Assembly (NCBI RefSeq): GCF_907164555.1 | Contig: NZ_CAJQZC010000002.1 | Span: 1-64,000, forward strand | DNA: 64,000 nt | Direction of reading: 5' to 3' | Source: Paraburkholderia saeva | GTDB lineage: Bacteria > Pseudomonadota > Gammaproteobacteria > Burkholderiales > Burkholderiaceae | Part shown: positions 47,663 through 57,106 of the stretch, in pieces | Numbering within the stretch: the first letter of the stretch is position 1 | Layout: every line of letters begins with the position of its first letter | Position numbers and translations under genes: made by a program | Notes under the pieces: generated by a model | Databases searched by the model: none | The model's input: only the letters and a program-made list of their open reading frames with translations | What the model was told of the DNA's origin: nothing

Positions 47663-47759
47663 AAAAAAAGAGCGCGGCTGGAAAGCCGCGCCGACAAAGG
47701 TTTGGAGATCTTTTTCATCAACGAAAAAGTCTGCTTCGAAAAGCAGAAAGTTTAGTATA
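47663..47759 (-). ncRNA. Candidate small RNA with its own promoter and terminator
   Basis: On the minus strand a TATACT -10 element (47759-47754) precedes an RNA of about 85 nt. It would fold into three hairpins: TCTGCTT-TTCG-AAGCAGA with a UUCG tetraloop; CTTTTTC-GTTGAT-GAAAAAG; and a terminator GCGCGGCT-TTCC-AGCCGCGC followed by TCTTTTTTT. A single-stranded part, ATCTCCAAACC, lies between the second and third hairpins and could pair with ribosome-binding sites. No minus-strand gene is nearby to use this terminator. Confidence 0.6.
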
Positions 47760-48169
47760 GCGCCGCCATGAAAGCCAATTAGCCGCAATAACAACAATCA
47801 ACCATTTCTAAAACGACAACAATTGCAATTCTGGCCAATCATTGTCGTTTTTGTGCCACTTTTGCTGTCGTAATTGAACAACGTCCAAAGGTTGACACGC
47901 CCTCCCGTGTAACGTCAAAAACCCACTCAAGCCTTTACCAGCAAGGCTTCAGCCGGGGCTAATTATCATTTCCGATCCAGTAATACTTTATTGTGCATTT
48001 CGGAATGAGCGCATCACAACGCACCTACTTACACTTTGTCTGTCCCGGAAACAAACGCGCTTGTTGTATCGCGCGTTTTCACGTGCATTCCGCCTCTCGC
48101 AGCGTTGCGTGATTGTTTCCTTGAAGCCTGGGTTTTTCGAAAACCCATCCTGTTCTCGGAGCTACAAAG
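47760..48169 (+). other. Upstream region of the porin gene
   Basis: About 410 bp, AT-rich. It contains a 10-bp perfect inverted repeat AAAACGACAA (47810-47819) / TTGTCGTTTT (47842-47851) separated by 22 bp, and a TTGACA near 47893 without a clear -10. This is probably the regulated promoter region of the porin. Confidence 0.45.
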
Positions 48170-49315
48170 ATGAAAAAGACACTCATGGTCGCGGCCCTGT
48201 CGGGCGTGTTCGCTACTGCCGCTCATGCACAAAGCAGCGTCACACTGTACGGCCTGATCGATGCTGGCATCACTTATACCAATAATCAGAACGGTCACAG
48301 CAACTGGCAGGAAACGAGCGGCTCGGTGAACGGCAGCCGTTGGGGCCTGCGCGGTGCGGAAGATCTGGGCGGCGGTCTGAAGGCCATCTTCACGTTGGAA
48401 AATGGCTTCGGCATCAACGACGGCTCGCTGAAGCAAGGCGGCCGTGAATTCGGTCGCCAGGCTTTCGTCGGCCTGTCGAGCAACCAGTTCGGTTCCGTGA
48501 CGCTCGGCCGTCAATACGACAGCATGGTTGACTACGTCGGCCCGCTGGCGCTGACCGGCACGCAATACGGCGGCACGCAGTTCGCCCACCCGTTCGACAA
48601 CGACAACCTGAACAACTCGTTCCGCGTGAACAACTCGGTCAAGTACCAGAGCGCGGCTTACGGCGGCTTCAAGTTCGGCGCGTTGTATGGCTTCTCGAAC
48701 CAGGCAGACGGCTTTGCGAACAACCGTGCATACAGCGCGGGCGCATCGTATAACTACGGCGGCCTGAACGTCGGCGCGGCTTACCTGCAACTGAACAGCA
48801 ACGGCGCAACGGGCGCGGCTGCAGCGTTCAACGCAGGTGGCGCGGTGTCGAGCGACAACACGTTCTTCGCAGCGCGTCAGCAAACGTGGGGCGCAGGTGC
48901 AAGCTACACGTTCGGCGCGGCAACGGCTGGCCTCGTGTACTCGCAAACGAACCTGAACGGTCTGGCCGGCATCGGCGCAGGCGCATCGGGCGTGACGGGC
49001 GGCATCGCCACGAACGGCGACAGCGCACGCTTCCAGAACTTCGAAGCGAACGCACGCTACGCGCTGACGCCGGCTCTGAGCATCGCTGGTTCGTACACGT
49101 ATACGCGTGGCAACCTGGAAGGCACGAGCCCGCACTGGAACCAGTTCAACCTGCAAACCGCCTACGCGCTGTCGAAGCGCACGGACGTGTACCTGCAAGG
49201 CGAATACCAGGAAGTCAACGACGGCGCGCCGGTCAATGCAGTCATCAACGGCCTGGCCGCTTCGAGCAACAACAAGCAAATTGCTGTGACGGCTGGTCTG
49301 CGTCACCGCTTCTAA
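48170..49315 (+). CDS. Gram-negative porin, Burkholderia type
   Basis: The 381-residue outer-membrane beta-barrel has a signal peptide (MKKTLMVAALSGVFATAAHA, cleavage before QSSVTLYG). The barrel repeats include GLIDAGITYTNN and SVNGSRWGLRGAEDLGGGLKA, and the terminal residue is the Phe required for barrel assembly (LRHRF). It forms trimeric diffusion pores. Its strongly preferred codons and its own terminator fit high expression. Confidence 0.94.
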   Translation: MKKTLMVAALSGVFATAAHAQSSVTLYGLIDAGITYTNNQNGHSNWQETSGSVNGSRWGLRGAEDLGGGLKAIFTLENGFGINDGSLKQGGREFGRQAFVGLSSNQFGSVTLGRQYDSMVDYVGPLALTGTQYGGTQFAHPFDNDNLNNSFRVNNSVKYQSAAYGGFKFGALYGFSNQADGFANNRAYSAGASYNYGGLNVGAAYLQLNSNGATGAAAAFNAGGAVSSDNTFFAARQQTWGAGASYTFGAATAGLVYSQTNLNGLAGIGAGASGVTGGIATNGDSARFQNFEANARYALTPALSIAGSYTYTRGNLEGTSPHWNQFNLQTAYALSKRTDVYLQGEYQEVNDGAPVNAVINGLAASSNNKQIAVTAGLRHRF

Positions 49316-49341
49316 GCTTCAAGTCAGTATCTGCAGTATTG

Positions 49342-49369
49342 AAAGGCGCCGCTTGCGGCGCCTTTTTTA
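49342..49369 (+). terminator. Terminator of the porin gene
   Basis: The stem AAAGGCGCCGC/GCGGCGCCTTT is followed by TTTTA, 27 bp past the stop codon. Confidence 0.88.
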
Positions 49370-49462
49370 TTGATCTCAGCGCACGTACCGACCCGCAATA
49401 GCTGTAAGGGAAGTGCTCCTCGCCTGCTTTCCGACGACAGTAACCGCATCCAGGTTTAAGCC

Positions 49463-50032
49463 CTAACCGCCCGTATCGGGCGGCGGATAGCGGACGTCGA
49501 GCACATCGATGGGTTCCGGACCGGCAGGCGTGTGCAACGTGACCTCGTCGCCGATCCGTGCTTTCAGGAGCGCGCGCGCGATGGGCGACACCCAGCTTAC
49601 GTGCCCGATGTCCAGGTTCACCTCATCCACGCCGACGATTGTCACCGTGTGCGTTTCGCCATCTACGGTGCCGTAATCGACGCTCGCGCCGAAAAATACC
49701 TGGTCGACGCTTTCCTGCCGGCTGCTGTCGACGACTTCCGCCAGATCGAGCCGCTTTGTCAGAAAACGGATGCGTCGGTCAATTTCGCGCAGACGTCGTT
49801 TGCCGTAGATGTAATCGCCGTTTTCGGAGCGGTCGCCGTTCGACGCCGCCCACGAAACCAGCTTCACGACTTCCGGACGCGCCTCGTCGATCAGATGCAG
49901 CAGTTCGTCACGCAACCGCCGGTAGCCGGCGGGCGTGATGTAATTCTTCGCGCCCGCGGGAATCTCGGGCTGGGCGACATCGGCGTCGTCGTCCTGATCG
50001 TCGGTCGACTCTTTGACAAAGGCTTTGTTCAT
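49463..50032 (-). CDS. greB: Transcription elongation factor GreB
   Basis: GreB rescues backtracked RNA polymerase by stimulating transcript cleavage. The 189-residue protein from the ATG at 50032 has the N-terminal coiled coil (YRRLRDELLHL to RRLREIDRRIRFLTKRLD), which carries the acidic tip SENGDYIYGKR, and a C-terminal FKBP-like domain (SWVSPIARALLKARIGDEV). The acidic first 35 residues are an extension. An upstream ATG in the frame is less likely. Confidence 0.93.
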   Translation of the reverse strand: MNKAFVKESTDDQDDDADVAQPEIPAGAKNYITPAGYRRLRDELLHLIDEARPEVVKLVSWAASNGDRSENGDYIYGKRRLREIDRRIRFLTKRLDLAEVVDSSRQESVDQVFFGASVDYGTVDGETHTVTIVGVDEVNLDIGHVSWVSPIARALLKARIGDEVTLHTPAGPEPIDVLDVRYPPPDTGG

Positions 50033-50128
50033 GGTGCTTCGAGGGGGCGAGGCCCCGTCCATCAAGATACATAACAAGGATAATGAGACAAATTGGCGTT
50101 TGTGGCTTCCCTTTTTTCGAGGCTTTGC

Positions 50129-50134
50129 TATAAT
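50129..50134 (+). promoter_or_regulatory. -10 element of the tRNA-Arg genes
   Basis: TATAAT lies 14 bp before the first tRNA-Arg. No equivalent is seen before the second copy, which may be read from the same promoter if the terminator between them is leaky. Confidence 0.55.
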
Positions 50135-50147
50135 CTCGTTTCTGCGT

Positions 50148-50224
50148 GCGGCTGTAGCTCAGTTGGATAGAGTACTTGGCTACGAACCAAGGGGTCGTGG
50201 GTTCGAATCCTGCCAGCCGCACCA
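50148..50224 (+). tRNA. tRNA-Arg (ACG), copy 1
   Basis: A 77-nt cloverleaf with encoded CCA. The acceptor is GCGGCTG/CAGCCGC, the anticodon loop CTACGAA gives ACG (codon CGT), and the T loop is GTTCGAATC. Confidence 0.95.
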
Positions 50225-50233
50225 CTTATTCGA

Positions 50234-50259
50234 GGGCCTTCCTCCGGGAAGGCCCTTTT
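50234..50259 (+). terminator. Terminator after tRNA-Arg copy 1
   Basis: The stem GGGCCTTCC/GGAAGGCCC with a four-base loop is followed by TTTTG. Confidence 0.8.
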
Positions 50260-50328
50260 GTTTCACCGGCGTTTCGTCTGGTTTTTGTACGGCAAAGCGT
50301 CTGAGTGCAAGCATTACCTGTTTCGCGT

Positions 50329-50405
50329 GCGGCTGTAGCTCAGTTGGATAGAGTACTTGGCTACGAACCAAGGGGTCGTGGGTTCGAATCCTGCCAGCCG
50401 CACCA
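50329..50405 (+). tRNA. tRNA-Arg (ACG), copy 2
   Basis: The 77 bases are identical to copy 1, 181 bp downstream. The identity extends three bases upstream of the mature sequence. Confidence 0.95.
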
Positions 50406-50410
50406 CCTAT

Positions 50411-50440
50411 AAAGGGCCTTCCGTCGGAAGGCCCTTTGCT
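50411..50440 (+). terminator. Terminator after tRNA-Arg copy 2
   Basis: The stem AAAGGGCCTTCC/GGAAGGCCCTTT is followed by GCTTTTTG. It is very similar to the terminator after copy 1, so the duplicated unit included it. Confidence 0.8.
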
Positions 50441-50456
50441 TTTTGTGCCGAGGGAA

Positions 50457-50948
50457 TCAGCGCGGCGCCGACTGGATGTCACCGATGCGGCCGTTCGGTG
50501 TCGGCACGTCTTCCGGCGAGGGCTGCGCTGACGCTTCGCCAATCACCTCGGCAATCGCCCCCATCAGGGCCTGAGGCTCACGCAACATGCCGTCGGCGAC
50601 CGTATCGCCGAAGCGGCTCGCGACGAACGCCCGCAGCAACGCGATCCGCGTCGATTCCCCGCGCCCTTCCACCGCTCGCAATCCGCCCTCGAAATCGGCG
50701 ACGCAGTGTGCGTCGGTCCCGTGCGCGCCCGCGACGATTTCCAGCCTCCGTGCGCGATCGAGCACGAGCGCAGCCGCCTCCCACGAACCCGACGGCGTGA
50801 ACCGTCCGTCCCACGGACGGCCACGATCGGTGCCGCGGATCGCTACCGTGCGGCCGCCGTCGGTGAAATGGATTTCGCGGACAAAGTCGTAGAGGCTTCG
50901 CGCCACCCAATAATCGAGCGCGACATCGGTCAGATCGGCAACGTTCAT
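50457..50948 (-). CDS. DUF2591 (NinX-like) protein
   Basis: The 163-residue protein starts at the ATG at 50948 (MNVADLTDVALDYWVARSL). The start followed by FTPSGSWEAAALVLDRAR matches the phage NinX/DUF2591 pattern, of unknown function. It lies immediately beyond the tandem tRNA-Arg genes and converges on them. Its chromosomal context is otherwise housekeeping, so it may be a domesticated phage gene. The match to the family is moderate. Confidence 0.7.
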   Translation of the reverse strand: MNVADLTDVALDYWVARSLYDFVREIHFTDGGRTVAIRGTDRGRPWDGRFTPSGSWEAAALVLDRARRLEIVAGAHGTDAHCVADFEGGLRAVEGRGESTRIALLRAFVASRFGDTVADGMLREPQALMGAIAEVIGEASAQPSPEDVPTPNGRIGDIQSAPR

Positions 50949-51155
50949 CGGCTTACCTTTTCGCTGCGAGAATGGGACGACCGTCGCGCACGTCAAAACT
51001 TCAAATCGCGGCACGACAGGTACGCGACCGAAGCCGTCTCAAAGCGTGACGACCCTGATTCAGATAATGGATGAAAGACGCATTTGCCGTACCTGCCGCA
51101 GACGCTGACACGGCCGCAACTACGCGCGGGTCCAACCCGGACGTGGATGAAGCCG

Positions 51156-53537
51156 TCAGTAGTCCCCGCGTTCGCGGTCGATCCGCATGCCGCCGTCGTG
51201 ACGATGATGGCCTTCTTCGCTCGGACGCTCGCGCGCGATGCGCATGACGTCCGGGTTCGTACGCACCCGGCGCATGACGTTGGCGAGGTGCACCCGGTCG
51301 CTGACCTGGATGACGAAGCGCAGGACAGTGGATTCCTGTGAGAGGTCCTCGTCCATCGCGATGTGAACGATATTCGCATCGGCCGAGGTAATGTCGGCGG
51401 CGACGCGGGCGAACACGCCCTTCGTATTCTTCACCAGCACCTTGATCGCGACGTCGAAGAGACGCCCAGGCTGCGGCGCCCACGCAACGTCGATCCAGCG
51501 GCCCGGATCGCGGCGGTGAATACGCTGCGCGACGCGACAATCGGTGGTGTGGATCGCCATGCCGAGGCCGATGCCGATGTAGCCCATGATGTCGTCGCCC
51601 GGAATCGGGCGGCAGCACGCCGACAACTGCACCGACATGCCTTCGGTGCCCGTGATCACCACCGGCGGCGCATGCGAGCCGCCGGAATCGTGGCGCGTGC
51701 CGTCGTCGTCGGCGTCGCGGCCGCTCATCAGCACTTCGATGCGCTTCGCCATGACGGCTGCGACGCGCCGACCAAGACCGATGTCCGCGAAAATCTCCTG
51801 GCGATTCTTGTTGCCCGTCCACAGCACCAGCTTTTCCCAGACCTCCGGTGTCACGTCCGACAGCGCAAAACCATAGCCCTTCAGCGCCTGATCGACCAGA
51901 CGCTCACCCAGCTGCACCGACTCGTTCAGGCGCATCGTCTTCAGGTAGTGACGGATCGCCGAACGCGCCTTGCCCGTCCGCACGAAACCGAGCCACGCGG
52001 GATTCGGCTTCGAATACGGCGCGGTAATGACTTCGACGATATCGCCGCTTTTCAGCTCGGTGCGCAGCGGCAGCAGTTCGTTGTTGATCTTTACCGCGAC
52101 GCACTGGTTGCCCAGATCGCTGTGGATCGAATACGCGAAGTCGAGCGCCGTGGCGCCGCGCGGCAACGCCATGATCTTCGACTTCGGTGTGAACACGTAG
52201 ACCGCGTCCGGGAACAGGTCGATCTTCACGTGCTCGAGGAATTCGCTCGAATCGCCGGCTTCGCTCTGGATATCGAGCAGCGACTTCAGCCACTGGTGCG
52301 CGCGCTTTTGCACATCGTTGAGATCGGCGCTGCCGTTCTTGTACAGCCAGTGCGCGGCGACGCCCGCTTCCGCGATCTCGTGCATCTTGCGCGTGCGCAC
52401 CTGGAACTCGATCGGCGCGCCGAACGGGCCGACGAGCGTGGTGTGCAGCGACTGATAGCCATTGACCTTCGGAATCGCGATGTAATCCTTGAACTTGCCC
52501 GGCACCGGCTTGTAGAGCGCATGCAGCGCGCCAATGCAGGTGTAGCACTCCAGCGCGCTCTCGACGACCACGCGGAAGCCGTACACGTCCAGCACCTGCG
52601 AGAACGACAGCTGCTTGTCGCGCATCTTCTTGTAGATGCTGAAGATGGTCTTTTCGCGGCCGGTGACCTCGGCAAGGAGCTTTGCGTCGGCGATCGCGCG
52701 CTGCACCGACTCCATGATCTTGCCGACCACTTCGCGACGATTGCCGCGCGCCGCCTTCACAGCCTTTTCGAGCGTGGCGTAGCGATGCGGGTTGAAATTC
52801 GCGAAGCTCAGGTCCTGCAGCTCGCGATATGTATTGTTCAGGCCCAGCCGGTGCGCGATCGGCGCGTAAATATCGAGCGTTTCGCGCGCCACGCGGCGAC
52901 GCTTTTCGTGCGGCACCGCGCCCAGCGTGCGCATGTTGTGCAGGCGGTCTGCCAGCTTGACGAGAATCACGCGCACGTCACGCGCCATTGCGAGCAGCAT
53001 TTTGCGGAAGTTTTCCGCCTGCGCCTCTTCGCGATTGCGAAATTCCATCTTGTCGAGCTTTGACAACCCGTCGACCAGTTCGGCGACCTTCGCGCCGAAG
53101 CGCTCGGCGAGTTCCGCCTTGGTCACGCCCTGGTCTTCCATCACGTCATGCAGGAGCGCCGCCATGATCGACTGGGCGTCGAGCTTCCAGCCGGCGCAGA
53201 TTTCCGCGACGGCGACTGGATGCGTGATATAGGGTTCGCCGCTTTGACGATACTGGCCGAGATGGGCCTCATCGCTGAAATGAAAGGCCGCCTTGACGTC
53301 CTTGATCTCTTCCGGCGTGATGAATTCGGCGAGCGCCGACGTCAGCTTCGCGATCGAAACGACGTCGTGCCGGCGCGGCTGCTCCGGCGTGGCGGTCGGC
53401 CCGAACAGATGGCGAAACGACTGTTCGAGGACCGCGTCGATGTAGCGGCGTGCAGTAGAAGGCGAATCGCCTTCCTGGGCGTTGTCGTGGGAATCGTGCT
53501 CCGCTTCCGATGCGGCAGGCGATGGGGTCGTGCTCAT
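51156..53537 (-). CDS. spoT: Bifunctional (p)ppGpp synthetase/hydrolase
   Basis: This 793-residue SpoT/Rel protein makes and degrades the stringent-response alarmone. The HD hydrolase motif is intact (LLHDVMEDQG, His130-Asp131, with Glu134-Asp135). The synthetase domain has EFQVRTRKMHEIAEAGVAAHW. A TGS domain (VYVFTPKSKIMALPRGATAL), the conserved-cysteine region (SACCRPIPGDDIMG) and a C-terminal ACT domain follow. A degenerate acidic N-terminus precedes the HD domain. It follows gmk and rpoZ on the same strand, the usual proteobacterial order. Confidence 0.95.
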   Translation of the reverse strand: MSTTPSPAASEAEHDSHDNAQEGDSPSTARRYIDAVLEQSFRHLFGPTATPEQPRRHDVVSIAKLTSALAEFITPEEIKDVKAAFHFSDEAHLGQYRQSGEPYITHPVAVAEICAGWKLDAQSIMAALLHDVMEDQGVTKAELAERFGAKVAELVDGLSKLDKMEFRNREEAQAENFRKMLLAMARDVRVILVKLADRLHNMRTLGAVPHEKRRRVARETLDIYAPIAHRLGLNNTYRELQDLSFANFNPHRYATLEKAVKAARGNRREVVGKIMESVQRAIADAKLLAEVTGREKTIFSIYKKMRDKQLSFSQVLDVYGFRVVVESALECYTCIGALHALYKPVPGKFKDYIAIPKVNGYQSLHTTLVGPFGAPIEFQVRTRKMHEIAEAGVAAHWLYKNGSADLNDVQKRAHQWLKSLLDIQSEAGDSSEFLEHVKIDLFPDAVYVFTPKSKIMALPRGATALDFAYSIHSDLGNQCVAVKINNELLPLRTELKSGDIVEVITAPYSKPNPAWLGFVRTGKARSAIRHYLKTMRLNESVQLGERLVDQALKGYGFALSDVTPEVWEKLVLWTGNKNRQEIFADIGLGRRVAAVMAKRIEVLMSGRDADDDGTRHDSGGSHAPPVVITGTEGMSVQLSACCRPIPGDDIMGYIGIGLGMAIHTTDCRVAQRIHRRDPGRWIDVAWAPQPGRLFDVAIKVLVKNTKGVFARVAADITSADANIVHIAMDEDLSQESTVLRFVIQVSDRVHLANVMRRVRTNPDVMRIARERPSEEGHHRHDGGMRIDRERGDY

Positions 53538-53627
53538 GTTCGCCTCCGTGCCGGAATACGTGCTGGCGACAAGCCGGTCTGCACGCGTTGATTCAATAAT
53601 TCAGCAATCGAATGCAGATGAAGCGCC

Positions 53628-53831
53628 TTAAACCGGCACCTTCTTCAGCATTTCGACGCCGACCTGACCAGCCGCGATTTCGCGCAGCGCGACAACGGTG
53701 GGCTTGTCGCGGCTTTCGATCTTCGGCGTGTGGCCTTGTGCGAGCTGACGCGCGCGATAGGTTGCGGCAAGCGCCAGTTCGAAACGGTTCGGGATCTGTT
53801 TCAGACAGTCTTCGACGGTAATGCGGGCCAT
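53628..53831 (-). CDS. rpoZ: RNA polymerase omega subunit
   Basis: A 67-residue omega subunit ([37 protein letters not shown]). It assists assembly of RNA polymerase and, with ppGpp, takes part in the stringent response, matching its neighbour spoT. Confidence 0.96.
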
Positions 53832-53890
53832 GTTGGAAATTCCTTCTCAGTATGTTGCTTATTCTACCTTATGTGCCGGAAACCCCGCCG

Positions 53891-54574
53891 TTAGCCGCCG
53901 TGCGGCAAATGAATGCCGAGTTGCACGAAAAGCTGGGTGTGGCGCGCGTACTGCGAAGCGAAGCGTGAACGCGTCGCCGCGACGAGGCATTGCAGCTCGG
54001 CAAGTGCGCGATCGAAGTTCTCGTTGATCACGACGTATTCGGCTTCGGCAGCATGCGCCATCTCGCTACCCGCTGCGAGGAGACGCCGCGTAATCACGTT
54101 CGGCTCGTCCTGGCCGCGCTTCTTCAGACGCTCTTCGAGCGCATCGAGCGAAGGCGGCAGAATGAAGATTTCAACGGCATTGTGGAACTGCTTTTTCACC
54201 TGCTGCGCGCCTTGCCAGTCGATTTCGAGCAGCACGTCGTGGCCGCTTTTCATCTGTTCCTCGATCCACACGCGCGAGGTTGCGTAGTAGTTGCCGTGCA
54301 CTTCGGCGCTTTCGAGAAACTCGCCCTGCGCGTGACGCGACAGGAAGTCATCGACCGACGTGAAGTGATAGTGCTGACCGTCCTGTTCCTTCGGACGCGG
54401 CGGGCGCGTCGTGTAGGAAATCGACAGACGGATCTGCGGATCTTTCGCGAGCAGCGCGTTCACGAGCGTCGATTTGCCCGCGCCCGACGGCGCCACGACC
54501 ATGAACAGGTTGCCCGGATAAGCGCCGGCGTAAGGGTTGCGCGGCGCGTTGCCTTCGCGTGTCTGGCCAGTCAT
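53891..54574 (-). CDS. gmk: Guanylate kinase
   Basis: Gmk phosphorylates GMP to GDP. The 227-residue protein has the P-loop [11 protein letters not shown] (residues 26-36), the GMP-binding [19 protein letters not shown] and the catalytic stretch [14 protein letters not shown]. The first 20 residues are an extension relative to E. coli; an internal start would also be possible. Confidence 0.95.
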   Translation of the reverse strand: MTGQTREGNAPRNPYAGAYPGNLFMVVAPSGAGKSTLVNALLAKDPQIRLSISYTTRPPRPKEQDGQHYHFTSVDDFLSRHAQGEFLESAEVHGNYYATSRVWIEEQMKSGHDVLLEIDWQGAQQVKKQFHNAVEIFILPPSLDALEERLKKRGQDEPNVITRRLLAAGSEMAHAAEAEYVVINENFDRALAELQCLVAATRSRFASQYARHTQLFVQLGIHLPHGG

Positions 54575-54581
54575 GGGCGTG

Positions 54582-55508
54582 TCACTCCAGGTTTTGTACT
54601 TGTTCGCGCATCTGCTCGATCAGGAGCTTCAGCGTCATCGACGAATCGGCCAGTTCCTTCGCGGCCGCCTTCGATCCCAACGTGTTCGCTTCGCGATTCA
54701 GTTCCTGCATCATGAAGTCGAGACGCTTGCCGACCTTGCCGCCCTTCTCGATCACATGACGCGTTTCGTTCAGATGCGCGGTGAGACGTGTGAGCTCTTC
54801 GGCGATGTCGATGCGGATGCCGTAGATCGTCACTTCCTGGCGGATACGCTCGGCGATTTCCTCGCGCGAGACGATCGTGGCCGCGCCGTCCGGCGCCGCG
54901 ATACCGAGCGCTTCCTGCAGCCGCTCGACGATTTTTTGCTGGTGCTTCGTGATCAGTTCCGGCACGAGCGGCGTGATCTTCGTGACGATCGCTTCCATTT
55001 CGGTGACGTTCGCAATCAGCATCGTCGCGAGTTGCGCACCTTCGCGGGCACGCACGTCAATCAGGTCGGCGATGGCCTGCTTGCCGCAGGCGAGTACCGC
55101 GTCGCGCAGCGTTTCCGGCGCCACGCCGCTTTCGGCGAGCACGCCCGGCCAGCGCAGGATTTCGCCCGTGCGCAGACGGCCGGCTTCCGGAAATACGCCG
55201 AGCACCGCACGCTCGAGCAGCGCGAGCTGGTCGAGTGTCTCGCGGCTCACCGAACCCGCGTTCGCCGACTGCTCGCTGCGCTGCAGGTTGATACGGATAT
55301 CGACCTTGCCGCGCGAAAGCTTGTTCATCAGCATTTCGCGCAACGTCGGTTCGCAGACGCGCACATCTTCCGGCATGCGGAAGTTGAGGTCGAGAAAGCG
55401 CGAATTCACGGTGCGCAGCTCGACCGAGACGCTCACGCCGCCTGTACCTGAAGCCGCTGCGAGTTCGCGCGTGGCGCTCGCATAGCCAGTCATGCTGTAG
55501 ATCATCAT
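54582..55508 (-). CDS. YicC/YloC family endoribonuclease
   Basis: A 308-residue protein with the family opening [14 protein letters not shown] and closing [16 protein letters not shown]. YicC proteins are cytoplasmic endoribonucleases linked to RNA turnover. It lies 7 bp before gmk on the same strand, an arrangement common in beta-proteobacteria, and is divergent from rph. An alternative start one codon later is possible (MM). Confidence 0.93.
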   Translation of the reverse strand: MMIYSMTGYASATRELAAASGTGGVSVSVELRTVNSRFLDLNFRMPEDVRVCEPTLREMLMNKLSRGKVDIRINLQRSEQSANAGSVSRETLDQLALLERAVLGVFPEAGRLRTGEILRWPGVLAESGVAPETLRDAVLACGKQAIADLIDVRAREGAQLATMLIANVTEMEAIVTKITPLVPELITKHQQKIVERLQEALGIAAPDGAATIVSREEIAERIRQEVTIYGIRIDIAEELTRLTAHLNETRHVIEKGGKVGKRLDFMMQELNREANTLGSKAAAKELADSSMTLKLLIEQMREQVQNLE

Positions 55509-55731
55509 TCGTCTCGCGAAGGGCGGTCTGTCTGCCGGCGCTCATGCCGGCAGACAGACCTGAGGATTCGAGCCGCCCGGCGTGTACGAGACGCGGGGCG
55601 AAGAACGCGCATTATCCCATCTTTGGCGGCAACGCTTCGTCCACGCGCGACCGGTTCGCCCGGGCCCGCCGCGCCGATCGGCGGTAAAATCCCGGTTTCC
55701 CCTCCTCTATTCCTTTCCCCGGCTCCCGACC

Positions 55732-56472
55732 ATGACACATTCCACAAAACGTCCCAGCGGCCGCCCCGCCGACCAGCTGCGCGACGTGCGCATCACGCGT
55801 CATTACACGAAGCACGCAGAAGGCTCCGTTCTGGTCGAATTCGGCGACACCAAGGTGATCTGCACGGCGAGCATCGCTGAAACCGTGCCGGGCTTCCTGC
55901 GCGACCGTGGACAGGGCTGGCTCACCGCCGAATACGGCATGCTGCCGCGCGCCACGCACACGCGCAGCGACCGCGAAGCCGCGCGCGGCAAGCAGACAGG
56001 CCGCACCCAGGAAATCCAGCGCCTGATCGGCCGCGCGCTGCGTTCGGTGTTCGATCTGGAGAAGCTCGGGGCGCGCACGCTGCACATCGACTGCGACGTG
56101 ATCCAGGCCGACGGCGGCACGCGCACGGCGAGCATCACCGGCGCGTTTGTCGCCGCGCATGACGCCGTCGCGAAGCTGCTCGCGACCGGCCGCATCGAAA
56201 CGTCGCCGATCACGGATTACGTCGCGGCGATTTCGGTCGGCGTGTTCGACGGTCTGCCGGTGCTCGACCTCGATTACGACGAAGACTCGCAATGCGACAC
56301 CGACATGAACGTCGTGATGACCGGCGACGGCGGCTTCGTCGAAATTCAGGGCACCGCCGAAGGCGTACCGTTTTCGCGCGATGAAATGAACGCGCTGCTC
56401 GATCTCGCGCAAAGCGGCATCGAGACGCTGATCGCGAAACAGAAGGAAGCGCTGGAGTCGAAGGGTGAATGA
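55732..56472 (+). CDS. rph: Ribonuclease PH
   Basis: RNase PH trims the 3' ends of tRNA precursors by phosphorolysis. The 246-residue product starts at the ATG at 55732 ([17 protein letters not shown]). It shows [34 protein letters not shown] and [19 protein letters not shown] with the active-site aspartates. It overlaps rdgB by 8 bp. Confidence 0.96.
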   Translation: MTHSTKRPSGRPADQLRDVRITRHYTKHAEGSVLVEFGDTKVICTASIAETVPGFLRDRGQGWLTAEYGMLPRATHTRSDREAARGKQTGRTQEIQRLIGRALRSVFDLEKLGARTLHIDCDVIQADGGTRTASITGAFVAAHDAVAKLLATGRIETSPITDYVAAISVGVFDGLPVLDLDYDEDSQCDTDMNVVMTGDGGFVEIQGTAEGVPFSRDEMNALLDLAQSGIETLIAKQKEALESKGE

Positions 56473-57106
56473 TCGGGAAACAGGCGCCGGTACGATCGCT
56501 TCGTCACTGAAGCAGGTTGTACTTGCGTCGAACAATGCGGGCAAGCTGCGCGAATTCGCTGCACTCTTTGAAACCGTCGGCATCGAGCTGATTCCGCAGG
56601 GGCGCCTGAACGTGCCGGAAGCCGAGGAACCGCATCCGACGTTCGTCGAAAACGCGCTCACGAAAGCGCGGCACGCAGCGAAAATCACCGGGCTGCCCGC
56701 ACTCGCCGACGATTCCGGTCTGTGTGTCGTCGCGTTGCGCGGCGCGCCGGGCGTGTATTCGGCGCGCTATGCGCAACGCGCGGGCGGCGAAAAAAGCGAT
56801 GCGGCGAACAACGCGTATCTCGTCGAACAACTTGCGGGCCAGAGCGACAGGCGCGCCTACTACTACTGCGTGCTCGCGCTTGTGCGTCACGCCGACGACC
56901 CGGAGCCGCTCATCGCCGAAGGTCGCTGGCATGGCGAGGTGCTCGACGCGCCGCGCGGTGCGAACGGCTTCGGCTACGACCCGTACTTCTATCTGCCGAC
57001 GCTGGGTGCGACCGCCGCGGAACTCGAGCCCGCGGTCAAAAACGCGACGAGCCATCGCGCGATCGCGTTGCGGCGCCTGCTTGCGCGTCTGTCGGAGGCG
57101 GCATGA
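56465..57106 (+). CDS. rdgB: Non-canonical purine NTP pyrophosphatase (RdgB/HAM1)
   Basis: RdgB hydrolyses ITP, dITP and XTP to keep them out of nucleic acids. The 213-residue protein has [18 protein letters not shown] near residue 18, the [11 protein letters not shown] motif and [14 protein letters not shown]. The start is the GTG at 56465 within rph; the match to RdgB begins near residue 15. Confidence 0.94.
   Translation: MNDRETGAGTIASSLKQVVLASNNAGKLREFAALFETVGIELIPQGRLNVPEAEEPHPTFVENALTKARHAAKITGLPALADDSGLCVVALRGAPGVYSARYAQRAGGEKSDAANNAYLVEQLAGQSDRRAYYYCVLALVRHADDPEPLIAEGRWHGEVLDAPRGANGFGYDPYFYLPTLGATAAELEPAVKNATSHRAIALRRLLARLSEAA

Noticed and set aside
48029-49306. A 425-codon minus-strand frame opposite the porin
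   Set aside because: Low-complexity Val/Arg/Ala antisense frame caused by the porin's strong codon bias.
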